Assembly: GCA_023663865.1 (NCBI GenBank)
Contig: JAMPGU010000017.1
Coordinates: 1-46,547 of the forward strand
Direction of reading: 5' to 3'
DNA from: Clostridium sp.
Lineage (GTDB): Bacteria; Bacillota; Clostridia; Oscillospirales; Acutalibacteraceae
Length of the DNA: 46,547 nt
Every line of letters begins with the position of its first letter. The stretch's first letter is position 1. The notes below the pieces were generated by a model, which saw only the letters and a list, made by a program, of their open reading frames with translations, was not told the origin of the DNA and searched no databases. Both the position numbers and the translations under genes were made by a program. Below are positions 8,516 through 16,513 of the stretch, in pieces.

Positions 8516-10252
8516 TTAACAAACATCAAAAATGCCGGGCATTGTATCATCACGCATAGTATCTTCCTGGTCACGGTTAATTGCACAGATAATACCCTTC
8601 ATAGATGCATAGCTGATATTGTGGCTTACACCAATACCGAACACATCCTTGCCCTGCGGATTTTTAAGATGAATATAGCTGATTGCCTTTGAGTCACTGC
8701 CCACGGAAATTGCATGCTCACTGTAATCTACAAACTCATAATCGGTAATACCGATTTCCTTAACAGCAGAGAAAAAGGCACCTATCGGACCTGAGCCTGT
8801 TCCCTCAATTTTAACAGGCGCATTCTCCTTATATTTTATCTCTCCTATAAAATGAACGGAGGTCAGGTACTCTTTCTCATTCTTTTCCTCACTGATTTTA
8901 TAATTCATTAATCTGTAAGGACCGCAGACATTTCTGTATTCCTTCTGGAACAGGTCAAAAACTTCATTATTAAGCAGTTCCTTGCCCTTTTCGTCACAAG
9001 CCTTCTGAACAACTGCACCGAACTCAGGATGCATTGCCTTAGGCATTTTGATGCCATAATCATTTGCAAGGATATATGCTGTTCCGCCTTTACCGCTCTG
9101 TGAATTGATACGGATAATCGGCTCATACTCTCTGCCGACATCAGCAGGGTCAATCGGAAGATAAGGCACTTCCCAAAGCTCTGTTCCGCTTTCCTCCATA
9201 TACATCTTACCCTTATTTATAGCATCCTGATGTGAGCCTGAAAATGCGGTGAACACAAGCTCACCTGCATATGGATGACGAGGAGGAACAACCATTTTTG
9301 TTGTGCGTTCATATACCTCTTTGATTTTATTAATATTGTGGAAATCAAGCTCAGGGTCAACACCCTGTGTCCACATATTAAGAGCCAGGGTAACCAAATC
9401 AACGTTACCTGTTCTTTCGCCGTTACCAAACAGTGTACCCTCAATTCGGTCAGCACCTGCAAGCAGTGCAAGCTCAGCAGCAGCCACGCCTGTGCCTCGG
9501 TCATTATGAGGATGAAGGGAAATGATAGCTGCATCACGGTTTGGCAAGTGACGACAAAAATATTCAATTTGGTCAGCATAGCCATTCGGTGTTGAGCCCT
9601 CAACGGTTGACGGAAGATTCAGGATAATCGGATTTTCCTTAGTGATATGAAGCTCCTCCATAACCTGTCTGCAAATTTCAACAGCATTATCCATTTCCGT
9701 GCCTGTAAAGCTTTCAGGGCTGTACTCAAAACGAATATTCGTATCAGGATTTGCTTTTTTCTGCTCCTCAGTCAGCTCATAAATCAGCTTAGCACCATTA
9801 ACGGCAATATCAATAACACCCTGCATATCTGTTTTGAAAACGACCTTTCTCTGCAGAGTAGATGTAGAATTGTAAAAATGCACAATAACATTTTTAGCAC
9901 CGTTAATCGCCTCAAATGTCTTTTTAATAAGATGCGGTCTTGCCTGAACAAGCACCTGAATGGTTACATCATCAGGAATATATCCGCCATCAATCAATGT
10001 TCTCAGAATCTCATATTCCGTCTCGCTGGCAGATGGGAAGCCAACCTCAATTTCCTTAACACCGATTTCAACCAGTGTAGAAAACAACTCCAGCTTTTCC
10101 TGCAAATTCATAGGATCAACAAGAGCCTGATTGCCGTCACGCATATCTACAGAACACCAAACAGGTGCTTTTGTAATGGTGTTATTCGGCCAGGTTCTGT
10201 CCGGAATATTAATTGGTTTAAAGCCAATATACTTTTCATACCCTTTTTTCAT
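8516..10252 (-). CDS. leuA: 2-isopropylmalate synthase
   Basis: Condenses acetyl-CoA with 2-ketoisovalerate, the committed step of leucine synthesis. The 578-residue protein starts WPNN...VWCSVDMRDGNQAL, typical of the longer LeuA2 (yeast/actinobacterial-like) branch. R38 and D39 are the catalytic/metal residues, and SLHPHNDRGTG carries the metal-binding His pair. The C-terminal regulatory (LeuA dimer) domain is retained, with GTGSGPIGAFFSAV and a late ISYASMKGI, so feedback by leucine is expected. AGGAGA lies before the ATG at 10252. Longer in-frame extensions run into the T-box terminator and are rejected. A leucine T-box leader controls it. Confidence 0.96.
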   Translation of the reverse strand: MKKGYEKYIGFKPINIPDRTWPNNTITKAPVWCSVDMRDGNQALVDPMNLQEKLELFSTLVEIGVKEIEVGFPSASETEYEILRTLIDGGYIPDDVTIQVLVQARPHLIKKTFEAINGAKNVIVHFYNSTSTLQRKVVFKTDMQGVIDIAVNGAKLIYELTEEQKKANPDTNIRFEYSPESFTGTEMDNAVEICRQVMEELHITKENPIILNLPSTVEGSTPNGYADQIEYFCRHLPNRDAAIISLHPHNDRGTGVAAAELALLAGADRIEGTLFGNGERTGNVDLVTLALNMWTQGVDPELDFHNINKIKEVYERTTKMVVPPRHPYAGELVFTAFSGSHQDAINKGKMYMEESGTELWEVPYLPIDPADVGREYEPIIRINSQSGKGGTAYILANDYGIKMPKAMHPEFGAVVQKACDEKGKELLNNEVFDLFQKEYRNVCGPYRLMNYKISEEKNEKEYLTSVHFIGEIKYKENAPVKIEGTGSGPIGAFFSAVKEIGITDYEFVDYSEHAISVGSDSKAISYIHLKNPQGKDVFGIGVSHNISYASMKGIICAINRDQEDTMRDDTMPGIFDVC

Positions 10253-10289
10253 AATAATCAATCTCCTTTCAATTTTGTATAGGAGGTAT

Positions 10290-10540
10290 AAAAAAGCCCC
10301 TATACACAGTTGTATAGGGACGTATAAGCTACGTGGTACCACCCTATTTCAGCAGTAATAGCTACTGCCCTTTAGCATCAATCAATGCCTTTGCCATTAA
10401 CGCAGCAACACGGCTGTTCCTATTCATTACCTATTCAGAACAGCAACTCCGCAGAGAGCTATGCACCATATAATCTGTATTGACTTTCACCTGCCGTCAA
10501 CTCTCTAAAACGAAACTATAAGGTCTTTTTCTGCTTCACA
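10290..10540 (-). promoter_or_regulatory. T-box riboswitch leader of leuA
   Basis: Minus-strand leader with the T-box core AGGGTGGTACCACG (10332-10345). It is followed by the terminator stem CCCTATACA/TGTATAGGG (10297-10319) with a T6 tract. A stem I region carries AGAGAG (10501-10506) and GGTG (about 10488-10491) and closes with GCAGA (10530-10534) against TCTGC (10451-10455). A CTC (Leu) triplet sits in the 3' arm at 10456-10458 and is a possible specifier, but I could not fold stem I with certainty. Uncharged tRNA-Leu should switch the leader to the antiterminator. Confidence 0.93.
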
Positions 10541-10573
10541 GTCTTTATTTGGGTACTATTAAATTGTACTAAT

Positions 10574-10601
10574 ATTATAACAAATATAAATCATTTGTCA
10601 A
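10574..10601 (-). promoter_or_regulatory. leu operon promoter
   Basis: Minus strand: -35 TTGACA (10596-10601), 16-base spacer, -10 TATAAT (10574-10579), just upstream of the T-box leader. In 10602-10699 I see no further element. Confidence 0.75.
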
Positions 10602-10699
10602 GCAGAATTCTATTCTTGCTTACAATGTATACTATGCGCACCTGACTTATAATGCAATTTATATCAAATGAATATTAGAATATCGAGTTTAAAATGATA

Positions 10700-11344
10700 T
10701 TACAGCAAGGAATAACCGTATCCGTTTGCTATAGCATCTACCTTTTCACCATTACGGCAATGGGGGCAGTCGTGAGGAGAATATGCCTCATAGCCCGGAA
10801 CATCATCCTTCGTGAAAATTGTATCAACCTCAATTCCCTCAACACGTTCGGTTGCAGAAAAGATAGAGGATACGCCTGTAACTCTTCCGCCGTAATAGCT
10901 GACACTTTCCATAGCACGGGCTACCGTTTTACCGCTGGTAATACAGGAAATCAAAATAACCACATCTCGTCCGCTGATTAGCTTTTTAAGATTGTCACGG
11001 AAGATAAGATTTCCCGAAGAATCATACTCAGAGCCGAGAACGTACACTTTATTGCCCGGATTCGGGTTCAGCATATTCGGACGTGAAAGCTCGTGTGCAA
11101 GATATGCGCCCAATGCCTGTGTCTCATACAAGCACAAAACGGTATCAACATTAATGTTGCGCTCTATGTAATATCTGGCTAAAAGCATGGCAGCATCCAC
11201 AGACACATCGTGATTATGCTTGATATCGGATGTACCTACATAATAGTTAAGATGAGATGAGGCAGATATAAAATGACCGGGCATTGCATGAATAAACACC
11301 CTCTCGTCATTCTTTGCTGTAATTGTATAAATCGGCTTATCCAT
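10700..11344 (-). CDS. Orotate phosphoribosyltransferase-like protein with altered PRPP loop
   Basis: A 214-residue type I PRTase-fold protein. The PRPP-binding region is VVILISCITSGKTV (128-141), where canonical enzymes have two acidic residues (as in VxxDDxxTTG); here they are Ser-Cys. The Thr-Ser-Gly-Lys end of the loop is kept. A C-terminal DCPHCRNG motif (C193, C196) suggests a metal or structural site. Similar proteins in Clostridia are called orotate PRTase-like. No pyrimidine genes are nearby, so true PyrE activity is doubtful. The start at 11344 is chosen because GAGGGGAC lies 6 bases before it. It has its own promoter at 11376-11404. Confidence 0.72.
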   Translation of the reverse strand: MDKPIYTITAKNDERVFIHAMPGHFISASSHLNYYVGTSDIKHNHDVSVDAAMLLARYYIERNINVDTVLCLYETQALGAYLAHELSRPNMLNPNPGNKVYVLGSEYDSSGNLIFRDNLKKLISGRDVVILISCITSGKTVARAMESVSYYGGRVTGVSSIFSATERVEGIEVDTIFTKDDVPGYEAYSPHDCPHCRNGEKVDAIANGYGYSLL

Positions 11345-11375
11345 AAAAAAGTCCCCTCTCATATATGATACTATA

Positions 11376-11404
11376 ATTGTACATTAGGGAAGCGATTTTT
11401 TCAA
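11376..11404 (-). promoter_or_regulatory. Promoter of the PRTase-like gene
   Basis: Minus strand: -35 TTGAAA (11399-11404), 17-base spacer, -10 TACAAT (11376-11381), about 30 bases upstream of the start codon. Confidence 0.65.
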
Positions 11405-11451
11405 CCAAGTACTATGTAAAAAATAATGGAAATAATTTGTGAAAAATAAAC

Positions 11452-11783
11452 AAATGGCATTCCGCTAAGAATGCCATTTCAGCGTGTAGAAAAAGTATAA
11501 GAACAAATTTCTACACGCTGGGAGACTTCGAGAAATGGAGCTGAATTTCGTATTTTGTGAGTGGGAGCTGTACGATGGTACTGCCCCCGAACAAAAGACG
11601 GAAAACGCCAAAAATGGCTTAACCATTTAAGGTTAAGCCATTTTTAAAATTCCTCCGTCAGCAATGAATGCTGCCATCTTTCTTTTACAAGGGAGGCTTA
11701 ATGATGTTAATCTTTATTAATTAGGCGTGGTTCAGTCCACTTTATCGACAGTCTAAAATGGCATTCTTAACGGAATGCCATTT
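11452..11783. repeat. 332-bp palindrome-bounded intergenic element (MITE-like)
   Basis: Both ends are 28-bp near-identical palindromes: AAATGGCATTCCGCTAAG... (11452-11479) and AAATGGCATTCTTAACGG... (11756-11783). Each is the reverse complement of the other with one mismatch, so they act as terminal inverted repeats. Inside lie a 13-bp hairpin CAGCGTGTAGAAA/TTTCTACACGCTG (11480-11520) and a 15-bp hairpin AAAAATGGCTTAACC/GGTTAAGCCATTTTT (11610-11645). Next comes a tract CCTCCGTCAGC...AAGGGAGGCTT (about 11651-11699) that resembles interspersed repeats of gut Clostridia. There is no ORF and no clear target duplication. The right palindrome is also the GH30 terminator. Confidence 0.55.
11756..11783 (-). 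terminator. GH30 terminator hairpin
   Basis: AAATGGCATTC pairs with GAATGCCATTT around a 6-base loop, 10 bases after the GH30 stop codon. It ends in only three to four Ts, so it is moderate as an intrinsic terminator. Confidence 0.55.
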
Positions 11784-11793
11784 GATATTATCA

Positions 11794-14328
11794 TTATTTA
11801 TTCAGTACAACGGTTGTAACAGACATTGCAGGAATGTATACTGCTCTGTTTTCTGCAGTTCCTGACTGATAAAGCTCTAAGTCATGGTTCTCATCGGTAA
11901 CATAAGTTTCCAAAGTTGAATAACCGTTAAAGCTTGTATACTCATCTGTATCTGAATTATTGATATAAACAACAACTACTGAACCATCCGGATTTACATA
12001 TGCAGTCTGCTCAATATAATTTGATTTGTCGTCGCCATAGGTAGTTGCAGTCTGCAGATTTTTACCAAAGTTTGAACCTGTTGTAACTGCAACACGTTTT
12101 GCGCCTTCCTCAATGAATCTTGCATAGTTACCCATTACCCAAAGTCTTTTTGCTGTCTGGATATTGTTCGGGTCATTGTAGTCAACATAAACAAGTCCGT
12201 CCGGATAAATACCACCGCTGCAAGCAGTCCACCAATCCCATTCAACCGCATTCAGTATAGTTAAATCCTGATACATAATGTCAGCAAGTGCGAGACCGTA
12301 ATACATACTCATACCATTTCCGTCAGTATACTGACCAACCTGTGTATGATAATTGTAACAGCCTGAGCTGCCGTCATTTGTCATCTGACAGTACTCTGTG
12401 CAGCGTACTTTCTTGATTGCAGAATAGTTACTGCCGCTGATGTCGCTTGCTGTTGTCTTTCTTTCATCAGTGCTTGCCCAGTATGAATGAGTGTCAAAGC
12501 TGTCAACATAACTTCTGATATTTGCGTTATTATTTCCGTATTTCGTGCTGTTTGTATATCCATTATAGGAAGAGAACATATTCGGTAAAAACTTTTTATA
12601 GTAGTTATCATTGTTATCTCTTGAATCAATCTGCAGCTGCTCACATTCCCATACAGAAACATCAACCTTGTTATTAAGCTTAGCTCTGCTCTGAATGGTT
12701 GGAATCATATATTTATTGTAGAAATCTCTTGCTGATGTAGCAGAGTAATGACAGCCTTCCTGTGAAGGACCGTCCCATGCCCAGCCCGGCTCATTGATTG
12801 GTGACACATTGGTTACATTGTAGCCCATATCAATGAAATGCTCTGCGCAGTTTGCAACATAATTCGCAAAGGACTGATAATTACTGCTGTCAAGATTTTC
12901 GTTGAAGGTTACAGTCTTTTTGCCCAATATATTTGTTTTACTGGTCTGTGGGTCACAATAGCCCTTGCCATTCTTTGTGATTGAAATAGGAGGTGTATTA
13001 GAGAACAAGGTCAGCTTTAAATCATTATTTGCTCTTTGTGCAGAAGCAAGCACTCTCTGTGCAGCAGCGTCTGCATTCCAGTCATATGTAGATGCATCAT
13101 TGATATTGCTTGATGAGGAGAGGAAATCCTCGGCACGTCTTCTCCAGTCACTGATTGCAGTATCATTTTCTGAACCGCCGCCCAAATTGTAACGGTAAAT
13201 ATCAAGTCCTGCGCCTTCCTCACCGTAAAGAAGCTCGGTTACTCTGTCAATCTGCTCGTCATTCCAGCGTCCGATATCCTGCGCCCACCAGCAGCCTGAA
13301 GCACCAAAGCCTTCAATGGTCTGATATGTCGTATTGGTATCAATTGTAGTCTGCTTATTTGTAACATTAATTTTGTTTGCTTCATTTTGAATTAAGATAA
13401 AGTCTTTTGCATTAATATAACCGTCAAGCAGTACGTCAAAGCTGCTGTCATAGTTTGACTGATTATAAGCAGTGTTATCGTTATCGTGGCTGATTGCCTT
13501 ATAGAAATTGCTAAGCAGACTGAGGGCACTTACCTCAAGATTTCTGGCATTACATCTTGAGCATACATAAGCAAATGTGCCATTGCCTGTTGCTGTTGAT
13601 TTTGTGAAATTATGACCTAATGCATCAATATTTTCGGTAACTGTATCCGCATCACAAACCGTGCATTTGAATATGTTATATCCACCGTTTGCACAGGTTG
13701 CATCCACATGCTCGCTGATTGCATATACGTGGTCTCTGAGACAGAGATATCTCCAGTTATATCCTAAATTCTTACCTGCCTTAACAAAATCTGAAACACC
13801 GCTTCCTGTTATACCGGAAAACTGTGCCCAGCCTGTCTGACCGAATGAATTTGTCTGTACCGATACCTTTGGTGAATCAAAGGTTACCCAGTTAAAGCCC
13901 GTGTTATTAAATGCATTTGCACCAATTGTTTTAAGACTTTCAGGGAGATTAAGCCAAAAGGTTGTATTTGTGCAGTCATAAAATGCGTACTGACCAATTT
14001 CCTCAACCGTACTGTTTTCGTTGAAAATAATCGTGTTCAGGCTTGTACAGCCGTAAAACCAGTATGCACCGATATTTTTAACACCGCTTTCAATTACAAT
14101 ATCTTTAATACTGCTTTTTACGGATGCCCATGGCGCACCATTAGAAGATGTGTAATTTGCACCGCTGCCATTACCTTTTACAGTGAATAAACCTGTATCG
14201 GTATCAAGGGTACAGCTCAAATTACCGCTGGTATAGCTTCTTGTTGCTGCATAGGTTACAGTTGCAAAGCCTGCCATAGCTGTAACGGCAACTGCTATAC
14301 TGAGAATAATAGATAATACCTTTTTCAT
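11794..14328 (-). CDS. Secreted GH30 family glycoside hydrolase with LRR and dockerin-like segments
   Basis: An 844-residue extracellular polysaccharide hydrolase. A signal peptide (about 1-28, ending TVTYA) is followed by BspA-like leucine-rich repeats (about 68-165). Next come two CxxC pairs (CTVCD, CSRCN, about 222-260), then one dockerin-like calcium loop DVLLDGYINAKDFILI (about 298-313) without a well-formed partner repeat. The GH30 domain starts at about 328 with QTIEGFGASGCWWAQ. The acid/base is E513 (in SPINEP) and the nucleophile E645 (in RCTEYC). A C-terminal beta-domain closes it. The substrate (xylan, 1,6-galactan or 1,6-glucan) cannot be fixed by eye. A TTG at 14331 precedes the ATG at 14328; AGAGG sits 7 bases before that ATG. 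Confidence 0.88.
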   Translation of the reverse strand: MKKVLSIILSIAVAVTAMAGFATVTYAATRSYTSGNLSCTLDTDTGLFTVKGNGSGANYTSSNGAPWASVKSSIKDIVIESGVKNIGAYWFYGCTSLNTIIFNENSTVEEIGQYAFYDCTNTTFWLNLPESLKTIGANAFNNTGFNWVTFDSPKVSVQTNSFGQTGWAQFSGITGSGVSDFVKAGKNLGYNWRYLCLRDHVYAISEHVDATCANGGYNIFKCTVCDADTVTENIDALGHNFTKSTATGNGTFAYVCSRCNARNLEVSALSLLSNFYKAISHDNDNTAYNQSNYDSSFDVLLDGYINAKDFILIQNEANKINVTNKQTTIDTNTTYQTIEGFGASGCWWAQDIGRWNDEQIDRVTELLYGEEGAGLDIYRYNLGGGSENDTAISDWRRRAEDFLSSSSNINDASTYDWNADAAAQRVLASAQRANNDLKLTLFSNTPPISITKNGKGYCDPQTSKTNILGKKTVTFNENLDSSNYQSFANYVANCAEHFIDMGYNVTNVSPINEPGWAWDGPSQEGCHYSATSARDFYNKYMIPTIQSRAKLNNKVDVSVWECEQLQIDSRDNNDNYYKKFLPNMFSSYNGYTNSTKYGNNNANIRSYVDSFDTHSYWASTDERKTTASDISGSNYSAIKKVRCTEYCQMTNDGSSGCYNYHTQVGQYTDGNGMSMYYGLALADIMYQDLTILNAVEWDWWTACSGGIYPDGLVYVDYNDPNNIQTAKRLWVMGNYARFIEEGAKRVAVTTGSNFGKNLQTATTYGDDKSNYIEQTAYVNPDGSVVVVYINNSDTDEYTSFNGYSTLETYVTDENHDLELYQSGTAENRAVYIPAMSVTTVVLNK

Positions 14329-14409
14329 CAAAATACCTCTTACCGATAGAAAAGAGCAAAGTACGGTAAACCCGAATCTTTCCCATCTTACATTTTAATA
14401 GTTGAAATG

Positions 14410-14438
14410 ATTATATAACAATATTCAACAGATTTCAA
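14410..14438 (-). promoter_or_regulatory. GH30 promoter
   Basis: Minus strand: -35 TTGAAA (14433-14438), 17-base spacer, -10 TATAAT (14410-14415). It leaves a 5' untranslated region of about 75 bases. No clear catabolite (cre) site was seen. Confidence 0.7.
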
Positions 14439-14494
14439 TATATTCGTTGATAATTTTTATGCAAAATTTAATAAATATTTAATAATTACCCTAA

Positions 14495-14548
14495 TTGTAA
14501 ACCTTTGTTAAAATTTTGGTTGACAATATTGACGTTTTCGTTAATAAT
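14495..14548 (+). promoter_or_regulatory. bioY promoter with BirA-type biotin operator
   Basis: An inverted repeat TTGTAAACC (14495-14503), 14 bases, GGTTGACAA (14518-14526) matches the BirA operator pattern. Its right arm contains the -35 TTGACA (14520-14525). A -10-like AATAAT (14543-14548) follows at 17 bases. Biotin-loaded BirA bound here should repress bioY when biotin is plentiful. Confidence 0.88.
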
Positions 14549-14579
14549 TCTAAAAAACAATGTTAGGAGTGTCAATCAT

Positions 14580-15128
14580 ATGTCAGATAATAAAAAGAAA
14601 TTTAAAACCATTGATATTGTTTATATCGGTTTATCCGCCGCTTTAATTGCGATTTGCTCTTGGATTTCAATTCCATTGACTGTACCTATCACACTGCAGA
14701 CAATGGGCATCTGCCTCATATCCTCCCTGTTCGGAATGAAAAGAGGCACAATTGCCACTGTTGTTTATATCATTCTCGGAGCAATAGGCATACCTGTTTT
14801 TCAGGGCTTTACAGCAGGAATAGGAATTATAGCAGGCTCAACCGGCGGCTATATTATCGGCTTTATATTCACTGCACTGATTGTAGGCTTTGCATCAGAC
14901 AAATTTAAAGGCAAGCTTGTACCGCTTATTATTTCTATGGTAATCGGCATTCTCGTTTGCTACGCTTTCGGAACAGGCTGGTTTGCATTGGTTTATGCAA
15001 AGGAGAATACACCTGCAACCATCGGAACAATCCTTGGCTGGTGTGTTATTCCCTTTTTAATTCCCGATGCTGTAAAAATTATAATTGCTGCAGTTTTAGC
15101 AAACAAACTGAAGAGATTTGTAAAATGA
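14580..15128 (+). CDS. bioY: Biotin transporter BioY (S component)
   Basis: A 182-residue membrane protein with about six helices. It carries the BioY hallmarks: ITLQTMGICL near residue 40, GTIATVVYIILGAIGIPVF, and GSTGGYIIGF in the substrate-binding region. It is the biotin-binding S component of an ECF transporter; the shared EcfA/EcfT module is not in this window. AGGAGTG precedes the ATG at 14580. An upstream extension would include the promoter and is rejected. A BirA-type operator upstream supports biotin control. Its stop overlaps the next gene as ATGA, so the two are translationally coupled. Confidence 0.95.
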   Translation: MSDNKKKFKTIDIVYIGLSAALIAICSWISIPLTVPITLQTMGICLISSLFGMKRGTIATVVYIILGAIGIPVFQGFTAGIGIIAGSTGGYIIGFIFTALIVGFASDKFKGKLVPLIISMVIGILVCYAFGTGWFALVYAKENTPATIGTILGWCVIPFLIPDAVKIIIAAVLANKLKRFVK

Positions 15129-15445
15129 TAAAAATAAGATATCACCATTTAATGTGTATCCCCCGCTATAAAGGAGAGGGCTACAGCAAAGCATTCTGCA
15201 ACAATCTGCAAAAAATAAAAAGAGAGCTTAAAAGCAATAATTACACATTGGTTGACAGCTGCGATGACGTTTGCAAATGCTGTCCGAACAATAAAAACGG
15301 AAGCTGCAGGGATGAAGAAAAGGTATCCAAATATGATGCTCTTGTAAAGGAAAAGCTGGAAAAGAACGAACCACTTTCACCCGAAGAAATCTGCAGTGAC
15401 TGCTCCTGGTTTTACCTTTGCAAAAAAATCAATAAAAAATACTAA
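15125..15445 (+). CDS. DUF1284 protein coupled to bioY
   Basis: A 106-residue, cysteine-rich basic protein. RYHHLMCIPRYKGEGYS at the N-terminus is typical of DUF1284. The Cys residues cluster in CDDVCKCCPNN, SCRDEE and ICSDCSWFYLCKK, suggesting an iron-sulfur or zinc centre. The start codon overlaps the bioY stop (ATGA), so it is made together with BioY and should be biotin-repressed. A role in biotin metabolism, for example sulfur delivery or a biotin-linked redox step, is only inference from the coupling. The function of the family is not known to me. Confidence 0.72.
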   Translation: MIKIRYHHLMCIPRYKGEGYSKAFCNNLQKIKRELKSNNYTLVDSCDDVCKCCPNNKNGSCRDEEKVSKYDALVKEKLEKNEPLSPEEICSDCSWFYLCKKINKKY

Positions 15446-15452
15446 ATTCCTG

Positions 15453-15482
15453 TTGTATTTTTATATTTGTCTGTAGTATAAT
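15453..15482 (+). promoter_or_regulatory. Promoter of the GH43 gene
   Basis: -35 TTGTAT (15453-15458), 18-base spacer, -10 TATAAT (15477-15482). It lies about 35 bases before the GH43 start, so that gene can be transcribed apart from bioY. Confidence 0.6.
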
Positions 15483-15515
15483 ACTGCCAATAAAAAAGGT
15501 TAAGGAGAGGCGGCT

Positions 15516-16463
15516 ATGCATCTTTTAAAAATTGATAAAGATAACTATATTGGTCAGGCTGACCCATTTATATTAAAATCAAACGGCAGATATTATATAT
15601 ACACTACAGGACACGATGGAGTTTATGCCTACCAATCAGACAATCTGCTTGATGGCTGGGAATATTACGGAATGGTAATGACCGTACCGAATCACGAAGC
15701 CTTTTGGGCGCCCAGTGTGATTGAGCTTGACGGCAAATTTTATATGTACAACTCTATAGAAATATATAACGACACACCTGACAAGGGCGGTCACAGAGGT
15801 GCCATGTTCGTATCCGAAGCAGATAATCCCCTTGGACCCTTCACCAATACAACGCAGCTGCTTCATCCATTTTCTATCGACTCTCACGTTGTGCAGAATG
15901 AATCAGGCCTGTTTATATTCTATTCCACCAACAGCTTTGAGGGTGACAGAATCGGAACATATATCGCCGTTGACAAATTAATTGACCCGTATCACGTAGA
16001 GGGAAATCCTGCAGTCGTAATCAAGCCAACCCTTGATGAGGATATTTACAGACGTGACAGATACAAAAAGGGACAGCACTGGCACACAATTGAGGGCGCT
16101 TTCTATTTTAAAGAGGGTGACTGGCAATATGTTATGTATTCCGGCAATTGCTTTGAACAGCCAACCTATTATATAGGCTATGCAAGAGCAAAGACCGATG
16201 AAACAGATTTGAGAAAAATCAAATTTGAAAAATATCCTGACAAGGATACCTACCATCCTGTAATTTCCGCAAATGAATTTGAGGAGGGCACAGGTCATCA
16301 TTCAATGATTAAGGAAGACGGTCAATGGTACGCAATCTATCACGCCAGAGATTATAATGACGGATTGAACGCCAACGCCTTTGATGCAAGAAATGCCCGT
16401 ATATGCAGACTGAATGTTAACGACGGCGTAATCACCGCTGAAAGATATAAGGATAAAATATAA
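15516..16463 (+). CDS. GH43 family glycosidase (xylosidase/arabinofuranosidase-like)
   Basis: A 315-residue single-domain five-bladed propeller without a signal peptide, so probably cytosolic and acting on imported oligosaccharides. The GH43 triad is visible: base D16 (in GQADPFIL), pKa modulator D122 (in SIDSHVV) and acid E193 (in HTIEGAF). Supporting motifs are FWAPSVIELDGKFYMY and the late GTGHHSM. Activity on arabinan or xylan fragments is likely; which of the two is not decided by the sequence. AAGGAG lies well placed before the ATG. It has its own promoter and a shared bidirectional terminator. Confidence 0.87.
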   Translation: MHLLKIDKDNYIGQADPFILKSNGRYYIYTTGHDGVYAYQSDNLLDGWEYYGMVMTVPNHEAFWAPSVIELDGKFYMYNSIEIYNDTPDKGGHRGAMFVSEADNPLGPFTNTTQLLHPFSIDSHVVQNESGLFIFYSTNSFEGDRIGTYIAVDKLIDPYHVEGNPAVVIKPTLDEDIYRRDRYKKGQHWHTIEGAFYFKEGDWQYVMYSGNCFEQPTYYIGYARAKTDETDLRKIKFEKYPDKDTYHPVISANEFEEGTGHHSMIKEDGQWYAIYHARDYNDGLNANAFDARNARICRLNVNDGVITAERYKDKI

Positions 16464-16475
16464 TATATACATAGC

Positions 16476-16508
16476 AAAAGGAGCTGTAAAATTTCACAGC
16501 TCCTTTTA
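16476..16508. terminator. Bidirectional terminator between GH43 and the Q-precursor transporter gene
   Basis: AAAAGGAGCTGT pairs with ACAGCTCCTTTT, giving T-rich ends on both strands. It separates two convergent genes. Confidence 0.85.
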
Positions 16509-16513
16509 TGTTA

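Noticed and set aside
9647..10282. 211-residue open frame opposite leuA
   Set aside because: It is a shadow of the leuA N-terminal region and runs into the leuA ribosome site; no supporting signals.
10253..10342. N-terminal extension of leuA
   Set aside because: It would be translated from the T-box terminator region; the ATG at 10252 has a good ribosome site and matches the family start.
11452..11783. CRISPR-like or insertion sequence
   Set aside because: The repeats are only two palindromes with no regular spacers, and no transposase frame lies between them.
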